From: Planctomycetota bacterium
GTDB taxonomy: Bacteria; Planctomycetota; GCA-002687715; DRQF01
DNA length: 10,073 bases
Assembly: GCA_015485455.1 (NCBI GenBank)
Contig: WFTN01000527.1
Location: 1 to 10,073 of the forward strand
Direction of reading: 5' to 3'
The notes beneath the pieces were generated by a model. That model had not been told where the DNA came from. It saw nothing but the letters and a program-made list of their open reading frames with translations, and ran no database searches. The position numbers and the translations under genes were made by a program. Below are positions 1 to 5,957 of the stretch, in pieces. How positions within the stretch are numbered: position 1 is the first letter of the stretch; every line of letters starts with the position of its first letter.

Positions 1-2466
1 GTTCTGCGCCCCATTGAAGATATTGCTCGCTCTTACTGGCAGCGCCCAGATCTTCTTGCCACCACCGTTGCCATTGCAAATCGCTGCCAATTCTCTTTAG
101 ACGAATTAAAATATGAATACCCAGACGAAGCCACTGGCCGCAACCTCAAACAACTGACCTACACCGGCTCCCGAGATCGTTGGCCAGAAGGTTTGCCTCA
201 GAAGGTCGAAAAGCTCTTAGCCTATGAACTCAAGCTCATCGAAGAAATGAACTATGAAGGATTCTTTCTCACGGTCTATGACCTGGTTCGATTCGCCAGG
301 TCTCGAGGCATCTTATGTCAAGGACGCGGTAGCGCTGCTAATTCAGCGGTTTGCTATGCGCTTGGAATTACTGCGGTTGACCCAGATCGTTTCGATTTGC
401 TTTTTGAGCGATTTATTTCGAAGGATCGCAACGAACCTCCTGACATCGACGTTGATTTTGAGCATGAAAGGCGGGAGGAAGTCATTCAATATGTGTTCAA
501 GAAGTATGGCAGATCACGGGCCGCTTTGGCAGCTACGGTTATTACTTATCGAGGACGGTCGGCCGTTCGAGATGTAGGCAAAGCGTTGGGGCTTTCTTTA
601 GATCAAACAGAGCGCTTGGCCAAGAATCTCCATTATTGGGATGGAGCCGAGTTAGAAGACGAGAGAATTCGAGAAGCGGGGCTAGATCCCCAGGATCCCC
701 ACCTCTGTATGGTCATGAAGATCGTCCGAGAAATCCAAGGATTCCCCAGACACCTCTCGCAACATGTAGGAGGCATGGTCATCACCCAAGGTCGCTTAGA
801 TGAGCTTTGCCCCATTGAGAATGCTGCCATGGATCAGCGCACAGTCATCCAGTGGGACAAAGATGACTTAGATGCTCTGGGGATACTCAAAGTAGACTGT
901 TTGGCCTTAGGCATGCTCACCGCAGTACGCAAAGCTTTTGATCTCATTCACACAGTCAGAGGAAAACGATTCGAACTCGCAACCATTCCCCCAGAAGTCC
1001 CTGCTGTTTATGAGATGGCCACCCGCGCTGACACAGTGGGAGTTTTTCAAATCGAAAGCCGGGCGCAAATGGCCATGTTGCCACGCTTCAAACCAAAATG
1101 TTTCTATGACTTAGTAATCGAAGTTGCCATTGTTCGTCCAGGCCCAATTCAAGGGGGCATGGTCCATCCCTATCTGAAACGACGAGGGGGATTAGAACAA
1201 GTCACTTATCCTTCGGAAGACTTGCGAGAAGTCTTAGACAAGACTTTGGGGGTACCCATCTTCCAGGAGCAAGTCATGAAGTTAGCCGTCGTGGCCGCTG
1301 GTTTCACCCCAGGAGAGGCCGATATGCTCAGACGAGCTATGGGTGCTTGGCGACGTCCCGGGATTATTGGCAAGTTTCAAGAGAAGCTTCTCTGCGGCAT
1401 GAAAGAAAGAGGCTACGCAGAAGAATTCGCCCAGTCGATCTTCAATCAAATCAAAGGTTTCGGCGAATACGGCTTTCCAGAGAGTCATGCTGCCAGCTTT
1501 GCCCTTCTTACCTATATTTCTCTCTGGCTCAAACGATTTGAGCCAGCGGCTTTTGCCTGCTCCCTGTTAAATAGCCAACCCATGGGTTTCTACGGCCCCT
1601 CTCAACTTTTGAGCTGTGCTCGGCGGCATGGAGTTCCCATACGCCCCATTGACGTCATGAAGAGCGCCTACGATTCCACCTTAGAAGTCGACGACCCAGA
1701 AACGCTTTTTCCATGCTCGAAAGACCCTCAGCTATCACCTTCTTCCTATGGCGCTGGGGGCCCAGCTTTGCGTTTAGGATTTCGCCTGATCAAGGGGCTT
1801 TCTAAAGTGGCCACCGACAGAATTATCGACGCACGCAAGGAAGAACCATTCACCAGTGTCGAAGACTGCCTACGCAGATCTGGCCTCAACGGACGAGACG
1901 CATCCCACTTAGCAGAAGCCGGAGCTTTCCGCAGCCTCAGCAAACACCGTCGCGAAGCATGGTGGCGCGCTGGCCAAGACTTCAAGGACATGCCACTTTT
2001 TCCTACAGAGGCCCTCAAAGAAGATCTCCCCCAATTGGCCCCACCCAATGAAACAGAAAGAGTCTTTGCAGATTACGCACGGACAGGTCTTTCTTTAGAG
2101 GCTCACCCCCTCAAATTACTTAGAAAACAATTAGATCAACTGCATGTAAGCCACGCCGGTCTTGTTGCCCAAGCAGCAAGAAGAGAACCAATCACCATAG
2201 CAGGTATCAGCATTTGTCGGCAACGACCAGCCACAGCATCCGGGGTCATGTTTGTCACTTTGGAAGATGAATTCGGGCACATCAACGCCATCTTGCGAGT
2301 GAAAGAGCAAGAGCGCTTCCGAATAGCACTTCTAAGCGGCAGCCTTTTGTTGATGAAAGGGCAAGTCGAACGTTCTGAAGGTGTGGTACACGTTTTAGTG
2401 ACCTATGTAGAAAACCTCACCTCACTCCTACAAGGATTACCGACCAAGTCCCGTGACTTTCAGTGA
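1..2466 (+). CDS. dnaE2: Error-prone DNA polymerase III alpha subunit (DnaE2/ImuC type), 5' truncated by window edge
   Basis: The frame is open from base 1 to the TGA at 2464-2466, giving 821 residues. Family members are about 1,050 residues, so the N-terminal PHP domain and some of the palm lie off the left edge. Visible landmarks in fragment numbering are 'FSLDELKYEYPDE' near 36-48, 'GRGSAANSAVCYALGIT' at 108-124, 'PPDIDVDFEHERREE' from 146, 'HLSQHVGGMV' at 251-260 and 'LKVDCLALGML' around 296-306. D150 and D152 match the paired catalytic aspartates of DnaE, and D299 matches the third, so the polymerase site looks intact. A helix-hairpin-helix region lies near 610-645, and an OB fold ('GVMFVTLEDEFGHINAIL') covers about 730-815. 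DnaE2 normally performs translesion synthesis in the SOS response with ImuA' and ImuB. Those partners, if present, would be upstream and are not visible. The gene converges on the beta-helix gene at its 3' end. Confidence 0.95.
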   Translation, partial: VLRPIEDIARSYWQRPDLLATTVAIANRCQFSLDELKYEYPDEATGRNLKQLTYTGSRDRWPEGLPQKVEKLLAYELKLIEEMNYEGFFLTVYDLVRFARSRGILCQGRGSAANSAVCYALGITAVDPDRFDLLFERFISKDRNEPPDIDVDFEHERREEVIQYVFKKYGRSRAALAATVITYRGRSAVRDVGKALGLSLDQTERLAKNLHYWDGAELEDERIREAGLDPQDPHLCMVMKIVREIQGFPRHLSQHVGGMVITQGRLDELCPIENAAMDQRTVIQWDKDDLDALGILKVDCLALGMLTAVRKAFDLIHTVRGKRFELATIPPEVPAVYEMATRADTVGVFQIESRAQMAMLPRFKPKCFYDLVIEVAIVRPGPIQGGMVHPYLKRRGGLEQVTYPSEDLREVLDKTLGVPIFQEQVMKLAVVAAGFTPGEADMLRRAMGAWRRPGIIGKFQEKLLCGMKERGYAEEFAQSIFNQIKGFGEYGFPESHAASFALLTYISLWLKRFEPAAFACSLLNSQPMGFYGPSQLLSCARRHGVPIRPIDVMKSAYDSTLEVDDPETLFPCSKDPQLSPSSYGAGGPALRLGFRLIKGLSKVATDRIIDARKEEPFTSVEDCLRRSGLNGRDASHLAEAGAFRSLSKHRREAWWRAGQDFKDMPLFPTEALKEDLPQLAPPNETERVFADYARTGLSLEAHPLKLLRKQLDQLHVSHAGLVAQAARREPITIAGISICRQRPATASGVMFVTLEDEFGHINAILRVKEQERFRIALLSGSLLLMKGQVERSEGVVHVLVTYVENLTSLLQGLPTKSRDFQ

Positions 2467-2477
2467 ACCCCAACCCC

Positions 2478-2517
2478 AAACCCGAATAGTCACGATCTCG
2501 GGGGTGATCTCATGAAT
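2478..2517. repeat. 40-bp direct repeat, left copy
   Basis: This 40-bp segment begins 11 bp after the dnaE2 stop codon and is identical, in the same orientation, to 5044-5083. It starts with AAACCCGAATAGTCACGATC and ends with GGGGGTGATCTCATGAAT. Beyond the exact core, weak similarity continues for about 13 bp: both copies carry GGCTTAG shortly afterwards, with one gap. The segment contains a short inverted pair, CCCGA and TCGGG, separated by 12 bp, which is too weak to call a terminator. It lies between two convergent genes. Possible origins are a recombination footprint, an attachment-like site, or a copied fragment of the 3' flank of the glycosyltransferase gene. Confidence 0.93.
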
Positions 2518-2554
2518 TGTCCGGGCTTAGAGCGGTCACTTGAACCGGCAGATC

Positions 2555-2581
2555 CCCCTGACCGCCTCAAGAAATCAGGGG
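2555..2581. terminator. Hairpin between convergent dnaE2 and beta-helix genes, possible terminator
   Basis: CCCCTGA at 2555-2561 and TCAGGGG at 2575-2581 form a perfect 7-bp stem with a 13-nt loop. It sits between the 3' ends of two convergent genes, where a bidirectional terminator would be expected. No T run follows on either strand, so it does not meet the rule for an intrinsic terminator. A second small hairpin (GAAAG/CTTTC, 2605-2617, 3-nt loop) lies beside it. The rest of the 2467-2672 gap shows only the direct repeat and no convincing gene. Confidence 0.3.
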
Positions 2582-2672
2582 AACATTGCGATCGGATTGG
2601 GACCGAAAGTATCTTTCAGGGGAAACAAGAAAAGGCCGATGCAACAGCAATCTGTGGCATCAGCCTTAAGGA

Positions 2673-4463
2673 CTACTTCACTTCAAAGACAAGGGCGTTG
2701 GTGGGCACAAAGACACCGGGAGATTCTTCGATAACTCCTTGGAGGGTGAGCAAAAGAGGAATGGGAATAGATGGGCCTGGGCCCGAAACCCATGGAGTTG
2801 GCGTGGCCACAAACAAGGGAGCATAAAGACCAAGTTGTCCCACGGTCGAGGCCATGGTGAAGAAGCTTGGATGTAGAAAAGGAATCATTGGGGCTGGCGC
2901 AAACATCATGTCACCGATGCCCAAGGGGACGCTGATAACACTGTCGAAGTTTGCCTCACCGAGGATACCAAAGATACTGAAGTTAAGAGGACCACTCAGA
3001 TGAGCGGGTTGGGCCATCTCTAAGGAAACAGAGCTGCCGATAGGCACTTCAATTTTCCTGAGCACATCACCTTTGCTGCCATTCATAGTCAAGACATCAT
3101 AGGGCCCACCGGCGGTCTCTCCCACCCGACCAGCAGATGCAGGATGATGGGCCAAACTCTGGGCCTCATAAGCGCCCACGTCGACGATGCCATTGCGCAC
3201 CCGAGGAAATCCTCGAACGTCCGTGGCTGCCCGAGTAAAAATCGGATTGACAGTCCCAGCGTCGATCAAGGGAGAACCGGGGGCTAGGCGATAATCACCA
3301 TTGACTTGGTCAACAAATTGAGACGGTACCGTCACCACCCCTGGCCCACTCACATTACCCCCTTGGATGTTGCTGAACTCGGCAGAGAAACCGAGGTTTG
3401 GCACGTTGTTGGGAAAACGAATTGGATAACCATAAGGCACACCATTGGGTTTGACATTGTCGGCGATAATGCAATCGGCAACCAGAGTTGCACCACCCAT
3501 CAAGAAGGGAGGAAACGTCGTTGTGTTGTCCACGACTGTGTTGTTGGTGAAAAGCAAACCAATGCCAAAACTCATCCCAGCGACAGTAGAGATCATCTGG
3601 GAAGCTGTGTTGCCAGAGAAACTACACGATTCAATCTTGAATGGAGCAGCATTCGCAACCGATTGGGAAACCTCGAACAATGCCCCACTGCAAGAATTCT
3701 GGACAAACTGATTTCCTATACAATTCAGAATACCGACAGAAGCTCGGAGTATGCCGAAACCTATGTTTTGGCCAAAAAGACAATTCGAGACATTGAGCGA
3801 CGAACTCCCAAATAACCAATCCCACTCAATCACGATTCCTTGGACATGGCTGCGAAAAATACAGTATTGCAGGGTGACGATATGCCATGGTTGGGGTTGA
3901 AAATGAACTGCTGCACCCCGCCCCCAAACTGCTGTCAAAGAATTGTTGTCGAAAAGACAATCCTCCAAAGTAACACCAGAGAATCGCACAAAAATCGCCC
4001 CTCCGTGCTCGGCGCTATTGTTGGTGAACCGACAGTTACGAAAAGTAGGGGACGGAACCGTTGAGGGAAGAGCGCTTGTTGGCAGAATGTGGACCGCCCC
4101 ACCCATTCGAACTGGACCAGCACCGTTGTTGGCCAACGTCCCAATCCCATTCGTGAGAGTAAAACCATCGACATAGGAACTGCTCACCGACGTATTAAAA
4201 ACAATGCACGAACCGCTGTTGGTCCCATCAATTATGGACTGCCCAATGCCCGCCCCGATTAGCCCAAGTTCAGTGGCCGGCCAAACCAAATTCTCTTGAT
4301 AAACACCAGCTGCTACAACCACCATGTCGCCGGTTGCCCCGGCATTCAAAGCTGATTGAATCGTTGGGTAGGTGGCAGAAGAAACGGACAAAGTCGCCTG
4401 GGCATTGACAACGCCCCAAAGCGTCAGCAACAACAGAATCAAGATGACTTGCATGAATCTCAT
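2673..4463 (-). CDS. Secreted right-handed beta-helix protein with choice-of-anchor Q-like module
   Basis: This 596-residue exported protein has no assigned enzymatic activity. The ATG at 4463 was chosen because AGGGAGGTGAGG, a strong ribosome binding site, sits just upstream; the frame could be opened further to 4634, but that part overlaps the preceding ORF and looks non-coding. Residues 1-21 form a signal peptide ending 'VVNA', cut before 'QATLS'. 'YPTIQSALNAGATGDMVVV' followed by 'GVYQEN' is the usual first rung of pectate-lyase-like beta helices. Irregular rungs follow to about residue 370, some like polymorphic-outer-membrane-protein repeats ('FTNNSAEHGGAIF'). A 'SPLIDAG ... DVRGFPRVRNGIVDVGAYE' stretch at about 390-432 matches the module seen in choice-of-anchor Q proteins. 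The last ~150 residues are a separate domain I do not recognise. No sorting signal or transmembrane anchor is seen at the C-terminus (ends FEVK). The gene lies 19 bp after a short ORF on the same strand. Surface or secreted location is inferred. Confidence 0.9.
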   Translation of the reverse strand: MRFMQVILILLLLTLWGVVNAQATLSVSSATYPTIQSALNAGATGDMVVVAAGVYQENLVWPATELGLIGAGIGQSIIDGTNSGSCIVFNTSVSSSYVDGFTLTNGIGTLANNGAGPVRMGGAVHILPTSALPSTVPSPTFRNCRFTNNSAEHGGAIFVRFSGVTLEDCLFDNNSLTAVWGRGAAVHFQPQPWHIVTLQYCIFRSHVQGIVIEWDWLFGSSSLNVSNCLFGQNIGFGILRASVGILNCIGNQFVQNSCSGALFEVSQSVANAAPFKIESCSFSGNTASQMISTVAGMSFGIGLLFTNNTVVDNTTTFPPFLMGGATLVADCIIADNVKPNGVPYGYPIRFPNNVPNLGFSAEFSNIQGGNVSGPGVVTVPSQFVDQVNGDYRLAPGSPLIDAGTVNPIFTRAATDVRGFPRVRNGIVDVGAYEAQSLAHHPASAGRVGETAGGPYDVLTMNGSKGDVLRKIEVPIGSSVSLEMAQPAHLSGPLNFSIFGILGEANFDSVISVPLGIGDMMFAPAPMIPFLHPSFFTMASTVGQLGLYAPLFVATPTPWVSGPGPSIPIPLLLTLQGVIEESPGVFVPTNALVFEVK

Positions 4464-4480
4464 AGACCTCACCTCCCTTT
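4464..4480 (-). promoter_or_regulatory. Strong ribosome binding site that fixes the beta-helix start
   Basis: On the minus strand AGGGAGGTGAGG precedes the ATG at 4463 by 4 bp. It is an extended match to the anti-Shine-Dalgarno sequence and directly precedes a clean signal peptide. This argues against the longer in-frame opening that reaches 4634. Confidence 0.8.
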
Positions 4481-4482
4481 TC

Positions 4483-4983
4483 CTATCGATAGGTGTTCCA
4501 AATGACATTGACGTAAGCTGGCTCACCAACAATGGTCTGATCATCTGAGCCCCGGACATGATTGCCAAAATGCAACATGTAGTCAGTCGCAACACCTTCG
4601 ACTCCCTTCGAGATTGACGGAATACTAGGAGCATTTAAGCTGGGCCAAAGATTGCCGTTGCCCCAAACGATATGGTTAGCCGATGCTGCATAACCCAGAT
4701 TGAGGGCACAGTGATCGGTGTACTCGATGGTTCCTGTCGCTACTGTGAGCCTGACAAGGTTGACGTCGGAGCGGGACGTATTGCCCCAAACACCAAGGTA
4801 AGTTTGAGTAAAGCCCTTAGGAATCTCCGGAATCAAAACGGTACTCACCCAACTGTGCGTCCCAGCCCTTTCCATAATAAGGCGCGCCAAGATTTCTCTC
4901 GCAATCAAACGATGGATAAAGGCCTGATCCACGTCTATTCTGAAGACTTGACTATGAGCATTGACTCCTTGACCGTCAAACAA
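4483..4983 (-). CDS. Hypothetical protein, possibly a 5'-damaged gene
   Basis: This 166-residue reading frame ends with TAG at 4483-4485, 19 bp before the beta-helix start, so the two are probably co-transcribed. I do not recognise the product. The C-terminal two thirds look protein-like, with alternating hydrophobic strands and many Gly, Asn and Trp residues ('TYLGVWGNTS', 'ANHIVWGNGNLWP', 'YVNVIWNTYR'), suggesting a beta-rich domain. No signal peptide is seen. The only start in the open frame near the top is TTG at 4983, without a ribosome binding site. The same frame continues upstream past one TGA (4996-4998) to ATG at 5031, which would give 'MSEPEAIQQFI' before the stop. The left repeat-like boundary (5044) lies only 12 bp from that ATG. 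The gene may therefore have lost its true beginning, or carry a nonsense mutation. The opposite-strand frame at 4672-5055 is a weaker alternative. Confidence 0.5.
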   Translation of the reverse strand: MFDGQGVNAHSQVFRIDVDQAFIHRLIAREILARLIMERAGTHSWVSTVLIPEIPKGFTQTYLGVWGNTSRSDVNLVRLTVATGTIEYTDHCALNLGYAASANHIVWGNGNLWPSLNAPSIPSISKGVEGVATDYMLHFGNHVRGSDDQTIVGEPAYVNVIWNTYR

Positions 4984-5043
4984 AAAATCGAATCTTCAGA
5001 TGAACTGTTGAATTGCTTCTGGCTCCGACATGTCCCAGTTCCG

Positions 5044-5083
5044 AAACCCGAATAGTCACGATCTCGGGGGTGATCTCATGAAT
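5044..5083. repeat. 40-bp direct repeat, right copy
   Basis: This segment is identical over 40 bp to 2478-2517 and has the same orientation, with 2,566 bp between copy starts. It lies 8 bp beyond the stop codon of the glycosyltransferase gene (TAA on the minus strand at 5092-5094). The weak extension of similarity includes that stop codon, since GGCTTAG occurs in both copies. On the plus strand both copies end with GGGGGTGATCTCATGAAT, which looks like a ribosome binding site plus start; here the frame stops after five codons (MNDSA), so it is unlikely to encode anything. Confidence 0.93.
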
Positions 5084-5091
5084 GACTCGGC

Positions 5092-5829
5092 TTAGGAACG
5101 ACCAAAAAGACGTTTCCATTGCAGCAACAAGACAGTCGTGGCCATATCAAAACCATCGAAGATGGGATGAACGCGGGAAGCGTCGCGATGTTCCCAAGAA
5201 ACAGGAACCTCAATGATTTTCAAACCGTGATCTTGAGCCAACATCAAGAACTCTACGTCCCATGCAAATCGATCAACGGTGAGCTTCGACAAGAATGCTT
5301 CAATCGACTCGCGGTGCACCAACTTGAATCCACACTGAGTGTCGCGAAAAGACAACCCTGTGAGTATCCGAATGAGAAGATTAAATGTCTTACCCAAATG
5401 TTCCCTGACGAAAGATTGACGAATCGCCACATCACTCTCTGGCAAGTCTCTGGAACCTATGGCTATTTGAGCCGATTCTTCTCTCAACCGTTGGCTCAAC
5501 TTGAGGAGTTCTGTCCAGGGCGTTGACATATCCGCATCGGCAATAAGAACCCAGTCTGAGGTGGCCTCTTGCAAACCCAAGCGAACAGCATGCCCCTTGC
5601 CGCGATTCCTCTCACTCTTCATCACCCTTAGTTGAGGAAGCTTGTCCCGAAAAGCCAATGAAACAGAGACCGTCTGGTCAGAGGAGCCATCATCGACTAG
5701 CAAGATTTCCCTTATCTCAAGGCCAACCAAGTCCTTCTCTATGGCAAAAAGGGCATCTAACGTTGACGGGAGCCGTTCTTGCTCGTTAAAAGCAGGAATA
5801 ACGATGGTTGTCGATATGGGTTCGGTCAT
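5092..5829 (-). CDS. Family 2 glycosyltransferase, ALG5/polyprenyl-phosphate glycosyltransferase-like
   Basis: This 245-residue protein is a GT-A fold enzyme that would transfer a sugar, by family analogy often glucose from UDP-glucose, onto a polyprenyl phosphate at the cytoplasmic face of the membrane. 'TIVIPAFNEQERLPSTL' (8-24) is the nucleotide-sugar start. 'VDDGSSD' lies at 45-51 and 'RNRGKGHAVRLGL' at 74-86. 'DADMST' at 98-103 holds the metal-binding DxD. 'IAIGSRDLP' (122-130), 'GKTFNLLIRIL' (146-156) and 'RDTQCGFKL' (162-170) are typical of the ALG5/DPG-synthase group. 'VPVSWEHRDASRV' is near the end. There is no C-terminal transmembrane pair, so membrane association would be peripheral. 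The ATG at 5829 has only a weak upstream GTTGAG. The gene is divergent from the GT-C glycosyltransferase across 128 bp. The sugar and the lipid cannot be read from the sequence. Confidence 0.9.
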   Translation of the reverse strand: MTEPISTTIVIPAFNEQERLPSTLDALFAIEKDLVGLEIREILLVDDGSSDQTVSVSLAFRDKLPQLRVMKSERNRGKGHAVRLGLQEATSDWVLIADADMSTPWTELLKLSQRLREESAQIAIGSRDLPESDVAIRQSFVREHLGKTFNLLIRILTGLSFRDTQCGFKLVHRESIEAFLSKLTVDRFAWDVEFLMLAQDHGLKIIEVPVSWEHRDASRVHPIFDGFDMATTVLLLQWKRLFGRS

Positions 5830-5957
5830 ATGCTCAACTGTGCCGACAATATCTATCTAAGAGCCTCAGTGAGAATCCTTATACCACGGCGGAAGATAAG
5901 GAACAGGGGGTCTACAACTGAGATCAACAAATCTCAACGAGAACTTCACAGCAGTGA
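5830..5957. promoter_or_regulatory. Divergent intergenic region with a short leader hairpin
   Basis: The 128 bp between two divergent glycosyltransferase genes must carry the promoters of both. I see no convincing -35/-10 pair on either strand. TGAGAT at 5919-5924 and ATCTCA at 5931-5936 form a 6-bp inverted repeat around a 6-nt spacer, ending 21 bp before the GT-C start. It could be an operator half-site pair or a small leader hairpin. The assignment as regulatory is inference from position. Confidence 0.4.

Noticed and set aside
193..2466. Apparent dnaE2 start at TTG 193
   Set aside because: The same frame is open to base 1 and the upstream codons read as conserved DnaE2 sequence (FSLDELKYEYPDE), so TTG 193 is an internal Leu codon and the gene is truncated by the window.
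2478..2517. CRISPR repeat
   Set aside because: There are only two copies, 2.5 kb apart, with genes between them and no spacer pattern.
2512..2826. 104-codon plus-strand frame starting inside the left repeat
   Set aside because: It overlaps the 3' end of the beta-helix gene in antisense and its product is low-complexity and unrecognised; the right repeat copy stops after five codons. Kept only as a finding about the start-like pattern.
3306..3815. 169-codon plus-strand open frame
   Set aside because: It lies wholly antisense to the beta-helix gene and has no recognisable motif; it is a shadow of that coding sequence.
4464..4634. Longer 653-residue version of the beta-helix protein
   Set aside because: The extra 57 residues have no export signal at the front, overlap the preceding ORF, and the strong ribosome binding site plus signal peptide place the start at 4463.
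4996..4998. TGA recoded as an amino acid by an alternative genetic code
   Set aside because: dnaE2, the GT-C gene and the HAD gene all end properly at TGA, so the code is standard.
4672..5055. 127-codon plus-strand open frame
   Set aside because: It is antisense to the short ORF before the beta-helix gene. The minus-strand frame fits better because it ends 19 bp before the beta-helix start, although neither is certain.
2478..5083. Repeat-bounded block as an insertion sequence or integron cassette
   Set aside because: No transposase, integrase, terminal inverted repeats or attC-like fold is visible between or next to the repeats.
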